Source of the DNA: Dellaglioa kimchii
GTDB lineage: Bacteria; Bacillota; Bacilli; Lactobacillales; Lactobacillaceae
Direction: 5' to 3'
Assembly: GCF_046115505.1 (NCBI RefSeq)
Contig: NZ_CP170736.1
Location: 1,364,001 to 1,428,000 of the forward strand
Length of the DNA: 64,000 nucleotides
Position numbers and translations under genes: made by a program. Below, in pieces: positions 41,507 to 54,768 of the stretch (position 1 is the stretch's first letter; every line of letters begins with the position of its first letter). The notes below the pieces were generated by a model, which saw only the letters and a program-made list of their open reading frames with translations, had not been told where the DNA came from and ran no database searches.

Positions 41507-42040
41507 ATGCAATTAACAAAAGGATTTGAACAAGCAGCGTGTATTATTTCTTTATTGGCAACGCAAGATAAAGGTGTGCCAATTTCATCGCAAGTAATCA
41601 ACGCTCGTCTTGGTGGTTCACAAACTTATCTTCGTAAAATTATGCGTAAGTTAGTCGTTGCAGGGCTTGTGAAATCTGTTTCAGGTAATAATGGTGGTTT
41701 TACGTTAGCAAGGGATGCTAAGGATATCAATTTGTTAGAAATTGTGGAGGCTACGGAAGGTAAGATTGAAACCTATCCAAACTTCGGTTTCTTTGATCGT
41801 GTGTTTCGTGAATTTAAACAAGATACAGAAAAAGCAACCGTCGTCATAAATAGTGTTTTTGCTGAAGCAGATAAACGTTGGGCTAATTATTTAGAGTCAC
41901 AAACAGTTTATCAACTAATTGCTGCAACGTTTGACGAAACTGAAATTCCTTTAATTAATTGGAATGAAGAAGATATCAGTGGTCAACGTAAATTAATCAT
42001 TCAAAAAATTGTCGAAAATGTAACAGGAAACCATAAATAA
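41507..42040 (+). CDS. Rrf2-family transcriptional regulator
   Basis: A 177-residue protein with the Rrf2 winged helix at 1-80 (QAACIISLLATQDKGVPISSQVINARLGGSQTYLRKIMRKLVVAGLVKSVSGNNGGFTLAR). The three cysteines that bind the Fe-S cluster in IscR/NsrR are missing; the only Cys is residue 12. The sensor is therefore not an Fe-S cluster. It lies 136 bp upstream of alsS-alsD in the same direction with a terminator between. Regulation of the acetoin genes is a reasonable guess. Confidence 0.88.
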   Translation: MQLTKGFEQAACIISLLATQDKGVPISSQVINARLGGSQTYLRKIMRKLVVAGLVKSVSGNNGGFTLARDAKDINLLEIVEATEGKIETYPNFGFFDRVFREFKQDTEKATVVINSVFAEADKRWANYLESQTVYQLIAATFDETEIPLINWNEEDISGQRKLIIQKIVENVTGNHK

Positions 42041-42042
42041 CG

Positions 42043-42082
42043 AAACCATTATTAACCATAACTGGGTTAATAATGGTTTTTT
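42043..42082 (+). terminator. terminator after the Rrf2-type gene
   Basis: Perfect 15-bp stem AAACCATTATTAACC, 7-nt loop and T run. Confidence 0.92.
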
Positions 42083-42175
42083 ATTTAGGCTTACATTTGG
42101 TAAGTTTAAACCATAGTCATTTATTTGTGAAAATGCTATCATGGATACTACTAAAACAAATTCGGAGGAAATCTA

Positions 42176-43855
42176 ATGACAGATAATAAATATTATGGCG
42201 CAGATGCCATTGTTGATAGTTTAATAAATCATGATGTGAAATATGTATTTGGTATTCCTGGTGCAAAAATTGATCGTGTTTTTGAAAAATTGGAACATCC
42301 GACGAATTCTAAGTCACCAGAATTAATCATTACACGACATGAACAAAATGCAGCATTTATGGCTGCTGGGATTGGTCGTATTACAGGTAAACCAGGGGTT
42401 GTTTTAACAACTTCCGGACCTGGTGCAAGTAATTTGGCAACGGGTGTTGTGACGGCTACGGCAGAAGGTGATCCTGTTCTTGCCATTTCTGGTCAAGTGA
42501 AGCGTTCAGATTTAACGAGACTAACGCATCAAAGTATGAATAATACGGCATTATTTGAACCAATCACTAAATATAGCGCAGAGGTCCAAGAACCTGAGAA
42601 TATTTCGGAAGTGATTGCTAATGCTTATCAAGAAGCTGAAGCTGCAAAGCAGGGGGCAAGTTTCGTCAGTATTCCCCAAGATGTAACAGACTCAGAAGTA
42701 AAAACAAAAGTTATCCAACCTTTAATGGCGCCTAAATTAGGTCCCGCTAGCCCAGTAGAGAGTACACTTTTAGCACAAGAAATTAAAGCGGCAAAGTTGC
42801 CTGTTTTACTGGTAGGAATGCGGGCATCTTCACCAGAAGTAACAAAAGCTATTCGTAATTTAGTTGAAGCAACTAATTTGCCTGTTGTGGAAACATTCCA
42901 AGCTGCCGGTGTGATATCGCGTGAATTAGTTGGTGATTTCTTTGGTCGTGTCGGCTTATTCAGAAATCAACCAGGGGATCAATTACTTAAAAAGAGCGAT
43001 TTAGTTATTACAATTGGCTATGATCCTATTGAATATGAACCACGTAACTGGAATGCAGAAGGAACAGCTAATATTGTTGTTGTCGACGATATGCGTTCAG
43101 AGATTGATCATAATTTCCAACCAAAAAAAGAGTTAGTGGGCGACATCGCGCAAACGCTTGAATTTTTATTACCATACATGAAAGGTTATCAAATGGTCTT
43201 TGAATCTCGTGAATATTTAGATGGATTACAAGAAAAATTACAAGCAAGGGATGAAGCACCTGTTGTGACGAGTGATACATTGACGAGTCATCCATTAAGC
43301 ATTATTCAAGAATTACAAAAACGTGTTTCAGATGAAATGACTGTGACGGTTGATGTGGGTAGTTTCTACATTTGGATTGCACGACATTTTAGAAGTTATG
43401 AACCTCGTCATCTATTGTTTAGTAACGGGATGCAAACGTTGGGAGTTGCTTTGCCTTGGGCAATTTCAGCGGCCTTAGTTCGACCTAATACACAAATTGT
43501 CTCAATTTCTGGAGATGGTGGGTTCTTATTTTCAGCCCAAGATTTGGAAACAGCAGTTCGTTTAAATTTAAATATTGTTCATATTATTTGGAATGATGGG
43601 CACTATGACATGGTTAAATTCCAAGAAGAAATGAAATATGGTCAATCTGCCGGTGTGAATTTTGGTGCAGTTGATTTTGTGAAATATGCGGAAAGTTTTG
43701 GTGCAAAAGGCTTACGCGTTGAAAAAGCACAAGATCTAGCTGGAATATTAGATGAAGCATTTTCAACTAATGGTCCTGTTATTGTTGATATACCGGTTGA
43801 TTATAAAGATAATCAAGAATTAGGACAATCAATTTTAATGGATCAATTATACTAA
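42176..43855 (+). CDS. alsS: acetolactate synthase, catabolic
   Basis: A ThDP enzyme condensing two pyruvates to 2-acetolactate, first step to acetoin. It has 559 residues, the catabolic AlsS length, with no ACT regulatory subunit gene nearby. Seen: the PYR domain with FGIPGAKIDRVFE and the catalytic Glu in IITRHEQNAAFMA; a central domain; and the ThDP motif GDGGFLFSAQDLETAVRLN...IIWND (about 440-470). A TGCTATCAT extended -10 box lies about 40 bp upstream, RBS CGGAGGA. It is followed by alsD after 26 bp. Confidence 0.95.
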   Translation: MTDNKYYGADAIVDSLINHDVKYVFGIPGAKIDRVFEKLEHPTNSKSPELIITRHEQNAAFMAAGIGRITGKPGVVLTTSGPGASNLATGVVTATAEGDPVLAISGQVKRSDLTRLTHQSMNNTALFEPITKYSAEVQEPENISEVIANAYQEAEAAKQGASFVSIPQDVTDSEVKTKVIQPLMAPKLGPASPVESTLLAQEIKAAKLPVLLVGMRASSPEVTKAIRNLVEATNLPVVETFQAAGVISRELVGDFFGRVGLFRNQPGDQLLKKSDLVITIGYDPIEYEPRNWNAEGTANIVVVDDMRSEIDHNFQPKKELVGDIAQTLEFLLPYMKGYQMVFESREYLDGLQEKLQARDEAPVVTSDTLTSHPLSIIQELQKRVSDEMTVTVDVGSFYIWIARHFRSYEPRHLLFSNGMQTLGVALPWAISAALVRPNTQIVSISGDGGFLFSAQDLETAVRLNLNIVHIIWNDGHYDMVKFQEEMKYGQSAGVNFGAVDFVKYAESFGAKGLRVEKAQDLAGILDEAFSTNGPVIVDIPVDYKDNQELGQSILMDQLY

Positions 43856-43881
43856 AATAATTGTGAAGAGAGGACGATACC

Positions 43882-44595
43882 ATGCAAGATGAAAAAAAGG
43901 TTTATCAACACGGAACACTAGCAACATTAATTGAAGGTTTGTACGAAGGTACATTGAGTATTGGAGAATTATTGAAACATGGAGATTATGGGATTGGAAC
44001 CGTCGGTGATTTAGATGGTGAAATGATTGTGATTGACGGAAAAGCTTTTCAAATCACAGCAGAAGGTCAAGTTAATCAAATTAGTGATGATGTTCTTGTT
44101 CCATTTGCGACAGTCCATTTTAATCAACCAGATGCATCTATTCAATTTGAAAATGTGGCAGGAAATGTTTTGGAAGAGCAATTGCTTGAATTATATCCTT
44201 ATCAAAATTTATTTTTTAGTGTCCTTATCAAAGGAACATTTAGTAAAATGAGTACACGATCTGTTGCTAAGCAGAGTAAACCGTATCCAGAATTAACTGC
44301 GGTAACTGCCAAACAATCAGAATTTGAAGAAGAAAATATTGATGGAACAGCTATCGGGTACTTCACGCCTGAGTTATTTCAAGGGATTGGCGCAGCAGGA
44401 TTTCATATTCATTTTTTATCTGATGAACATAAAATGGGTGGACATATTTTAGATTATCATTTAAAAAACGGGGTTGTGAGTTTACAACCATTTAGTTCGA
44501 TTGAACAACACTTTCCAATCGAAAATGAAGCTTTTTTAAAAGATGAAATGGATATTGAAAAGTTACATGATGAAATTAATATAGCTGAAAATTAA
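43882..44595 (+). CDS. alsD: alpha-acetolactate decarboxylase
   Basis: A zinc enzyme converting 2-acetolactate to acetoin. It has 237 residues, normal length. Typical segments: VYQHGTLATLIEGLYEGTLSIGELLKHGDYGIGTVGDLDGEM near the N-terminus and the zinc-binding GFHIHFLSDEHKMGGH (about 173-188). RBS AGAGAGGA. With AlsS it removes excess pyruvate as neutral acetoin and limits acidification. Confidence 0.96.
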   Translation: MQDEKKVYQHGTLATLIEGLYEGTLSIGELLKHGDYGIGTVGDLDGEMIVIDGKAFQITAEGQVNQISDDVLVPFATVHFNQPDASIQFENVAGNVLEEQLLELYPYQNLFFSVLIKGTFSKMSTRSVAKQSKPYPELTAVTAKQSEFEEENIDGTAIGYFTPELFQGIGAAGFHIHFLSDEHKMGGHILDYHLKNGVVSLQPFSSIEQHFPIENEAFLKDEMDIEKLHDEINIAEN

Positions 44596-44603
44596 GATAC
44601 AAC

Positions 44604-44632
44604 TTGCAAAATATCAGTGAATTGATTATAGT
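44604..44632 (+). promoter_or_regulatory. promoter of the lysine-riboswitch transcript
   Basis: TTGCAA (44604-44609), 17-bp spacer, TATAGT (44627-44632). It places the RNA start at about 44639, just before the riboswitch. Confidence 0.72.
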
Positions 44633-44635
44633 AAG

Positions 44636-44825
44636 AATTATCGAAAGAAGAGGATGCAGTTTTCATAAGTATGTTTAATGAAGCAATTAAGTGCTGAAGA
44701 AGTTAAACTGAAAGGGTGAACTGCCGAAGTGGATGCTAACTTAGATTTAGTGACTGCTGGGGTCTGATTTAATAAGTCAGAAACTGTCGTGATTATATAG
44801 TAATCACGGGGCGCTTATAACGATT
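44636..44825 (+). ncRNA. lysine riboswitch (L-box)
   Basis: The conserved L-box blocks appear in order: AGAGGATGCAG (44649), CATAAGTATG, CTGAAAGGGTGAACTGCCGAAG (about 44708), CTGCTGGGGTCTG (about 44755), the hairpin CTGATTT-AATAAGTCAG, AACTGTCGTGATTA...TAATCACGGGGCGCTTA. It leads into a hairpin with a T run and then an APC permease gene. Binding of lysine should favour termination and lower transporter expression. Confidence 0.9.
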
Positions 44826-44826
44826 T

Positions 44827-44855
44827 GACTGAGTCTATTAATCTGAGTCTTTTTG
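44827..44855 (+). terminator. regulated terminator of the lysine riboswitch
   Basis: GACTGAG and CTGAGTC pair with one mismatch around a 9-nt loop and are followed by TTTTTG. Modest in strength, as expected for a conditional terminator. Confidence 0.65.
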
Positions 44856-44947
44856 TATAACGCGTAATAGTGTTGTACAAAAGGGCTCTTTTCTTTTCTC
44901 AATTTTAAAAATCACGAGTGCTCCTCTATATATAGGGGGGATTTCAT

Positions 44948-46378
44948 ATGGCAGAACAAGAAGGTATGCACCGAGAGTTAAAAACAAGACACTTATCAAT
45001 GATTGCCTTGGGTGGAAGTATTGGAACAGGATTATTCGTTGCGAGTGGGTCAGCAATTTCGAAGGCAGGGCCAGGTGGTGCGTTACTGGCATACATTGGA
45101 ATTGGAATTATGGTTTACTTTTTAATGACTAGTTTAGGTGAAATGGCAACTTATTTACCAGTTTCAGGGTCGTTTGCAGTTTATTCAACACGATTTGTTG
45201 ATCCTGCAATGGGTTTTGCAATGGGCTGGAATTACTGGTTTAACTGGGCAATTACATTAGCTGTTGATATTAGTACAGCTGCATTGGTTATGCAATTTTG
45301 GTTGCCAGATGTACCAGGATGGATTTTTAGTACAATCTCGTTAGTTATTATTTTTGCAATTAATGCGTTGTCAGTTAAATCATTTGGTGAAACAGAATAT
45401 TGGTTATCAATTATTAAAGTGGTGACTGTCATTGTCTTCTTAATCGTTGGTGTATTGACTATATTTGGTATTCTAGGCGGGCATGCAACCGGGCTTGAAA
45501 ACTTTACAATGAAGAAAGCGCCATTTGTTGGTGGTGTTCCAATGATTCTAAGTGTATTCGTCGTTGCTGGTTTCTCTTTCCAAGGGACTGAATTAATCGG
45601 TATTACGGCAGGAGAATCTGAAACACCTGAAAAGAGTATTCCGAAAGCAATTAAACAAGTATTTTGGCGGATTTTATTATTCTATATTTTTGCTATTTTT
45701 ATCATTGCAGCAATTATTCCGTATACAAGTCCAGATTTACTCGGATCAAGCGCATCAGATATTTCAATTAGTCCATTTACATTGGTCTTTCAAAGAGCTG
45801 GTTTAGCTTCTGCAGCAAGTGTTATGAATGCAGTTATCTTAACGTCAGTACTTTCAGCTGCAAACTCGGGGATGTACGCATCAACTCGGATGCTTCATTC
45901 ACTTGCAGAGCAAGGTTACGCTCCTAAAAAGTTTAAACAAACGAATAGTCGTGGTATTCCAATGGCAGCACTAGTAGGAACGACATTTATCGGATTACTC
46001 ACATTTTTAGCAAGTGTTTTTGGAGCAAAAGTTTATGTGTTTCTACTTAGTGCTAGTGGGTTAACTGGATTTATTGCCTGGCTAGGAATTGCAATCTCAC
46101 ACTACAGATTTAGAAAAGCGTTCAAAGCGCAAGGACATGAAGTGTCAGAATTAAAGTATTCTGCAAAATGGTTCCCAGTGGGTCCCATTTTAGCACTTGT
46201 TCTTTGTATTTTAGTTATTCTTGGACAAGACATTCAATCATTTAAAAACTTTGATTGGGAAGCAATATCGGTTAGTTATATGAGTATTCCGTTATTTGTT
46301 GTCTTGTACACATATTATAAAATACGCTATAAAACAAAATTAATTCCATTGAAAGATGTAGATTTATCAAAGAAATGA
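44948..46378 (+). CDS. lysP: lysine-specific permease (APC family)
   Basis: A 476-residue transporter with 12 helices. The N-terminus HRELKTRHLSMIALGGSIGTGLFVASG is the amino-acid/basic-amino-acid APC signature. GWNYWFNWAITLAVDISTAALVMQFWLPDVPGW is typical of LysP. The lysine riboswitch upstream independently supports lysine as substrate. RBS GGGGGG is upstream. The stop overlaps the M15 peptidase start (ATGA), so both are under riboswitch control. Confidence 0.93.
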   Translation: MAEQEGMHRELKTRHLSMIALGGSIGTGLFVASGSAISKAGPGGALLAYIGIGIMVYFLMTSLGEMATYLPVSGSFAVYSTRFVDPAMGFAMGWNYWFNWAITLAVDISTAALVMQFWLPDVPGWIFSTISLVIIFAINALSVKSFGETEYWLSIIKVVTVIVFLIVGVLTIFGILGGHATGLENFTMKKAPFVGGVPMILSVFVVAGFSFQGTELIGITAGESETPEKSIPKAIKQVFWRILLFYIFAIFIIAAIIPYTSPDLLGSSASDISISPFTLVFQRAGLASAASVMNAVILTSVLSAANSGMYASTRMLHSLAEQGYAPKKFKQTNSRGIPMAALVGTTFIGLLTFLASVFGAKVYVFLLSASGLTGFIAWLGIAISHYRFRKAFKAQGHEVSELKYSAKWFPVGPILALVLCILVILGQDIQSFKNFDWEAISVSYMSIPLFVVLYTYYKIRYKTKLIPLKDVDLSKK

Positions 46379-47118
46379 GGCACATTTTGACTAGAAAAAA
46401 ATGGATGATGATGGCAGTAATGATGTGTGCACTATTAATAGGTGCATGCGGTAAGAAAACGGATACGACCCCTAGCCATAAAACTGTAAAAGTCACACAA
46501 AAAAGTGAGTTACCAAAAGGTGTAAAGGCAAATGATTGGAATTTAATATTAGTTAATTCAGAGCATAAACTCAAGCAAGAATTGGATTTTAAACAGAAAA
46601 TAGATGGAAACGTTATTGTAAATTCAAAAATTGAGAGTGCTTTAAATGATTTTGTATCAGCAGCAAATAAGGCCGGGTATAAGGCGTCGTTGGTATCTGG
46701 GTATCGATCAATTAGCTACCAAAAAGAGGTCTATGCAGATTCAATTAAAAGCTATGAAAATTCGGGAAAGTCGGTTGCTGAGGCCAAACAATTAACAAAA
46801 GAATATGTAGCAGAACCAGGATCAAGCGAACATCACACTGGACTAGCAGTCGATATGATGTCATCAAATTGGTATGCCAAACATAATGATTTAGACAATA
46901 GTAGTGAAACAGATAAGGGCCAAAAATGGTTAATCAACCATGCGGTAAATTATGGATTTATATTGAGATTCCCGAAAGATAAAGAAAAATCGACTAAAAT
47001 TGATTATGAAACATGGCATTTCCGCTATGTTGGTAAAAGTAATGCGAAATATATAGTTAAGCATCATCTTTCATTAGAAGAGTATATCGATTTACTTAAT
47101 AAAGCGGGTAAGAATTAA
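46375..47118 (+). CDS. M15B-family D,D-/L,D-carboxypeptidase lipoprotein (VanY/LdcB-like)
   Basis: A 247-residue exported zinc peptidase that trims peptidoglycan stem peptides. The N-terminus is a lipoprotein signal with lipobox LIGAC. Zinc-site motifs of the family are present: SGYRSISYQKEVY (about 118), SSEHHTGLAVDM (about 160) and ETWHFRYVG (about 218). Start: ATG 46375 overlaps the lysP stop. A TTG at 46387 is an alternative. Coupling to lysP under a lysine riboswitch is unusual and suggests a link between wall lysine-peptide turnover and lysine supply. Confidence 0.9.
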   Translation: MRHILTRKKWMMMAVMMCALLIGACGKKTDTTPSHKTVKVTQKSELPKGVKANDWNLILVNSEHKLKQELDFKQKIDGNVIVNSKIESALNDFVSAANKAGYKASLVSGYRSISYQKEVYADSIKSYENSGKSVAEAKQLTKEYVAEPGSSEHHTGLAVDMMSSNWYAKHNDLDNSSETDKGQKWLINHAVNYGFILRFPKDKEKSTKIDYETWHFRYVGKSNAKYIVKHHLSLEEYIDLLNKAGKN

Positions 47119-47120
47119 AC

Positions 47121-47149
47121 TTGCAATTTAATAAAACAACGCTTATTAT
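47121..47149 (+). promoter_or_regulatory. serS promoter
   Basis: TTGCAA (47121-47126), 17-bp spacer, TATTAT (47144-47149), just upstream of the T-box leader. Confidence 0.72.
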
Positions 47150-47155
47150 TAGAGT

Positions 47156-47375
47156 AATAAATAAACACGGAAAACGTTATAAGTAGGCATTTAAGAGACG
47201 TAATGGTGGTGGGAATTACGAAGCTGAAAATCCGGCGTGAATAAGTGGGTGGGTAATGCCACACGGGAGACCGTTATCTATTTGAGTGTGACAAATGATT
47301 ATTTGTTGAACTTGGGTGGTACCGCGAAAATAAGCCTTTCGTCCCAATTAGTGGATGAGTGGGCTTTTTTTATAC
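47156..47375 (+). ncRNA. T-box leader of serS
   Basis: The T-box sequence TTGGGTGGTACCGCG (about 47314-47328) is followed by the terminator hairpin AAGCCTTTCGTCC...GGATGAGTGGGCTT and a T run. The stem I region carries an AGTA element (near 47180) and CTGAAAATCCGG. Uncharged tRNA should stabilise the antiterminator. I cannot assign the specifier triplet safely; serine is assumed from the gene. Confidence 0.9.
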
Positions 47376-47396
47376 AAAAAAAGGAGGAACAGAGAT

Positions 47397-48665
47397 ATGT
47401 TAGATATTAAAATGATCCGTCAAAATGTCGATGAAGTTAAGGAACAATTGGGTAATCGTGGGGTAAAACCAGAGATTATTGATGAAATGGTTGAAAAAGA
47501 TCGTAAACGTAGGGATATTATTGTCCAAACTGAAACTTTAAAAAAGAAAAGAAACGATGTATCGCAAGCTATTGCACAATTAAAACGAAATAAAGAAAAT
47601 GCAGATGCTCAAATCGAAGAAATGAAAAAAGTCGGAGATGCAATTAAAGCATTTGATGAAGAACTAAAGGTTTTGGATGCAGATGTAACAGATATGGCAT
47701 CGCGATTACCCAATATGCCAAATAAAACGATTCCAGTAGGTCCTAATGAAGATTCAAACGTTGAATTAAGAAAAGTAGGGACACCAAGAACTTTTGATTT
47801 TGAGCCGAAAGCACATTGGGAAATTGGTGAAAATTTAGATATTTTAGATTTTGAACGTGGCGCTAAAGTGTCGGGTAGTCGATTCCTATACTATAAAGGA
47901 TGGGGAGCTCGTCTAGAACGTGCTTTATACAATTTTATGCTCGATCAACATGCAATTGATGGTTATACAGAGATTATTCCTCCATATATTGTTAATGATG
48001 AGTCAATGTACGGAACTGGCCAATTTCCGAAGTTTAAGGAAGACGTTTTTCAAATCGCAAATGAAAATTTAACGTTAATTCCAACAGCAGAAGTCCCATT
48101 AACTAATTACTATAGGGATGAAGTTATTCCAGAAGAAAAATTACCAGTATATTTCACAGCTCTCTCACCCTCATTCAGATCTGAAGCAGGAAGTGCTGGA
48201 AGGGATACGCGTGGATTGATTAGATTACATCAATTTAATAAAGTTGAAATGGTGAAATATACTAAACCAGAAGATTCATATGCAGAACTAGAAAAAATGA
48301 CAAGTGATGCAGGCAGAATTATGGAGAAACTTGGGTTACCATATCACGTGATAACATTGTCAACGGGAGATATGGGATTCTCTGCAGCAATGACCCATGA
48401 TTTAGAGGTTTGGTTACCTGCACAAAATATGTATCGCGAAATTTCAAGTTGTTCTAATACCGAGGCATTTCAAGCTCGTAGGGCTCATATCCAATATAGA
48501 GATGATGATGGAAAATTACAGTTTGTACACACATTAAATGGTTCGGGATTGGCAGTTGGTCGTACGCTAGCAGCTGTTCTTGAAAATTATCAAAATGAAG
48601 ATGGATCGGTGACTGTTCCGGAAGTTCTTCGACCATACATGGGTGGATTAGACATTATTAAATAG
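47397..48665 (+). CDS. serS: seryl-tRNA synthetase
   Basis: A class II synthetase of 422 residues. The N-terminal antiparallel coiled coil (about 25-105, ETLKKKRNDVSQAIAQLKRNKENA) grips the long arm of tRNA-Ser. Catalytic motif 2 is FRSEAGSAGRDTRGLIRLHQF. Motif 3 is NGSGLAVGRTLAAVLENYQ. ATG 47397 has AAGGAGG upstream. An in-frame extension from 47355 would begin inside the leader terminator. Controlled by the T-box. Confidence 0.97.
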   Translation: MLDIKMIRQNVDEVKEQLGNRGVKPEIIDEMVEKDRKRRDIIVQTETLKKKRNDVSQAIAQLKRNKENADAQIEEMKKVGDAIKAFDEELKVLDADVTDMASRLPNMPNKTIPVGPNEDSNVELRKVGTPRTFDFEPKAHWEIGENLDILDFERGAKVSGSRFLYYKGWGARLERALYNFMLDQHAIDGYTEIIPPYIVNDESMYGTGQFPKFKEDVFQIANENLTLIPTAEVPLTNYYRDEVIPEEKLPVYFTALSPSFRSEAGSAGRDTRGLIRLHQFNKVEMVKYTKPEDSYAELEKMTSDAGRIMEKLGLPYHVITLSTGDMGFSAAMTHDLEVWLPAQNMYREISSCSNTEAFQARRAHIQYRDDDGKLQFVHTLNGSGLAVGRTLAAVLENYQNEDGSVTVPEVLRPYMGGLDIIK

Positions 48666-48673
48666 TTTTTATC

Positions 48674-48724
48674 AAAAAAAGCGACTTAAACTTATCAATT
48701 CGATGAGGTTAAGTCGCTTTTTGT
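48674..48724 (+). terminator. terminator of serS
   Basis: AAAAAGCGACTTAA pairs with TTAAGTCGCTTTTT across a partly paired 20-nt middle. Confidence 0.88.
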
Positions 48725-48767
48725 TAAAGTAATAATTAATAAAATTAAATTTATCTGTAATGAAGTA

Positions 48768-48796
48768 TTGACACGATGTATACCGGATGGTATATT
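48768..48796 (+). promoter_or_regulatory. rRNA operon promoter P1
   Basis: TTGACA (48768-48773), 17-bp spacer, TATATT (48791-48796). Confidence 0.8.
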
Positions 48797-48849
48797 AATA
48801 AAGCTGATTGATACGGCAAGAAGAAATGAATATTTATTCAAAATAATTC

Positions 48850-48878
48850 TTGACAAATCATGACGTGGTTGATATGAT
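48850..48878 (+). promoter_or_regulatory. rRNA operon promoter P2
   Basis: TTGACA (48850-48855), 17-bp spacer, TATGAT (48873-48878). Tandem promoters are usual for rRNA operons. Confidence 0.85.
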
Positions 48879-48901
48879 ATAAAAGTTGTCAAAAGCAACC
48901 A

Positions 48902-48936
48902 AGTAGATCTTTGAAAACTGAACAAATTTTCGACAA
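48902..48936 (+). other. 16S processing stem, left arm
   Basis: Bases 48902-48936 pair with 50628-50662, leaving few mismatches over about 35 bp (core ACAAATTTTCGACAA). Expected RNase III site for release of pre-16S. Confidence 0.85.
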
Positions 48937-49038
48937 ATCAAATGTGTAGGGTCTCTTAACTAAGAGTTAAGAGCAAACATTTGCGAAGTCAATTCGCTAG
49001 TTTCAAAAAGTAACAAAACAATAAGAGCAATCAACTTT

Positions 49039-50606
<1,568 letters not shown>

Positions 50607-50627
50607 ATATTACGGAAACCTACACAC

Positions 50628-50662
50628 TTGTCGAAAATTTGTTTAGTTTTGAGAGATCTACT
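50628..50662 (+). other. 16S processing stem, right arm
   Basis: Complement of 48902-48936; see that entry. Confidence 0.85.
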
Positions 50663-50677
50663 CTCAAAAGCGTTTAC

Positions 50678-50752
<75 letters not shown>

Positions 50753-50779
50753 TTTACCAATTAATAAAATACCCATTAT

Positions 50780-50852
50780 GGGGCCTTAGCTCAGCTGGGA
50801 GAGCGCCTGCCTTGCACGCAGGAGGTCATCGGTTCGATCCCGTTAGGCTCCA
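50780..50852 (+). tRNA. tRNA-Ala (TGC)
   Basis: Acceptor GGGGCCT/AGGCTCC with one G-U pair, anticodon loop CTTGCAC, T-arm GGTTCGATCCC. No CCA encoded. Confidence 0.95.
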
Positions 50853-50884
50853 TTGACAATGTTAATTGTCGAATTTGTTCTTTG

Positions 50885-50916
50885 AAAACTAGATAATATT
50901 TATTAAATTTTTAAGC
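50885..50916 (+). other. 23S processing stem, left arm
   Basis: AAAACTAG-A-TAATATTTAT and TTTTTAAGC pair with 53937-53970, and further short blocks (GCCG, ACACCG, CCACTTT) extend the pairing toward the 23S ends. Expected RNase III substrate. Confidence 0.8.
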
Positions 50917-50993
50917 AATAAGCCGAGAAACACCGCGTTTTATTAGTTAAGAACGTAGTTCTTAACAAAACCACTTTGCTTTAAGTAAAGTTA

Positions 50994-53912
<2,919 letters not shown>

Positions 53913-53936
53913 CAAAGTGGTGTGAAACGGTGTACG

Positions 53937-53970
53937 GCTTAAAAATCAATGATAAATATTAGCTAGTTTT
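53937..53970 (+). other. 23S processing stem, right arm
   Basis: Complement of 50885-50916; see that entry. Confidence 0.8.
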
Positions 53971-53997
53971 GAGAGAATAAGTTTTCTCAAAAAAAGA

Positions 53998-54114
53998 GTG
54001 TGGTGGCGATAGCAAGAAGGATACACCTGTTCCCATGTCGAACACAGAAGTTAAGCTTCTTAGCGCCAAGAGTAGTTGGGGGTCGCCCCCTGCGAGGGTA
54101 GGACGTTGCCATGC
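53998..54114 (+). rRNA. 5S ribosomal RNA
   Basis: About 117 nt: GTGTGGTGGCGATAGCAAGAAGG at the 5' end, the CCCATGTCGAACACAGAAGTTAAG loop, and GGACGTTGCCATGC at the 3' end pairing with the start. Confidence 0.95.
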
Positions 54115-54128
54115 TTTTTTTATTATTT

Positions 54129-54201
54129 GGAGGTTTAGCTCAGTTGGGAGAGCGTCTGCCTTACAAGCAGAGGGTCACAGGTTCAAGCCCTGTAACCTCC
54201 A
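54129..54201 (+). tRNA. tRNA-Val (TAC)
   Basis: Acceptor GGAGGTT/AACCTCC, anticodon loop CTTACAA. No CCA encoded. Confidence 0.95.
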
Positions 54202-54204
54202 TTT

Positions 54205-54277
54205 GAGCCGTTAGCTCAGTTGGTAGAGCATCTGACTTTTAATCAGAGGGTCGACAGTTCGAGCCTGTCACGGCTCA
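54205..54277 (+). tRNA. tRNA-Lys (TTT)
   Basis: Acceptor GAGCCGT/ACGGCTC, anticodon loop CTTTTAA. No CCA encoded. Confidence 0.95.
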
Positions 54278-54295
54278 TTTTCAATTCCACATTCT

Positions 54296-54377
54296 GCGGG
54301 TGTGGCGGAATTGGCAGACGCACTAGATTTAGGATCTAGCGTCGTAAGACGTGGGGGTTCAAGTCCCTTCACCCGCA
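54296..54377 (+). tRNA. tRNA-Leu (TAG)
   Basis: Class II tRNA with a variable arm (GCGTCGTAAGACGT). Acceptor GCGGGTG/CACCCGC. Anticodon loop TTTAGGA. Confidence 0.95.
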
Positions 54378-54391
54378 TCATTTTCAGTTAT

Positions 54392-54467
<76 letters not shown>

Positions 54468-54482
54468 TTTTTTAATTTTTTT

Positions 54483-54554
54483 GCGGAAGTAGCTCAGTGG
54501 TAGAGCATCACCTTGCCAAGGTGGGGGTCGCGGGTTCGAATCCCGTCTTCCGCT
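54483..54554 (+). tRNA. tRNA-Gly (GCC)
   Basis: Acceptor GCGGAAG/CTTCCGC, anticodon loop TTGCCAA. No CCA encoded. Confidence 0.95.
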
Positions 54555-54565
54555 TTTCAATAAAT

Positions 54566-54654
54566 GCCGGGGTGGCGGAACTGGCAGACGCACAGGACTT
54601 AAAATCCTGCGGTGAGTGATCACCGTACCGGTTCGATTCCGGTCCTCGGCACCA
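54566..54654 (+). tRNA. tRNA-Leu (TAA)
   Basis: Class II tRNA with a variable arm (CGGTGAGTGATCACCG). Acceptor GCCGGGG/CCTCGGC with encoded CCA. Anticodon loop CTTAAAA. Confidence 0.95.
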
Positions 54655-54682
54655 TTTATTGTTTTAATTTTATATTTTTAAT

Positions 54683-54756
54683 GCACCCATAGCGCAACTG
54701 GATAGAGTGTCTGACTACGAATCAGAAGGTTGTAGGTTCGACTCCTACTGGGTGCA
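54683..54756 (+). tRNA. tRNA-Arg (ACG)
   Basis: Acceptor GCACCCA/TGGGTGC, anticodon loop CTACGAA. A34 is expected to be edited to inosine. No CCA encoded. Confidence 0.95.
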
Positions 54757-54768
54757 TTTTTTTGTGTT

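Noticed and set aside
42176..43855. Reading this as pyruvate oxidase like the gene at 18584
   Set aside because: The N-terminus, length and the directly following acetolactate decarboxylase gene fit catabolic acetolactate synthase.
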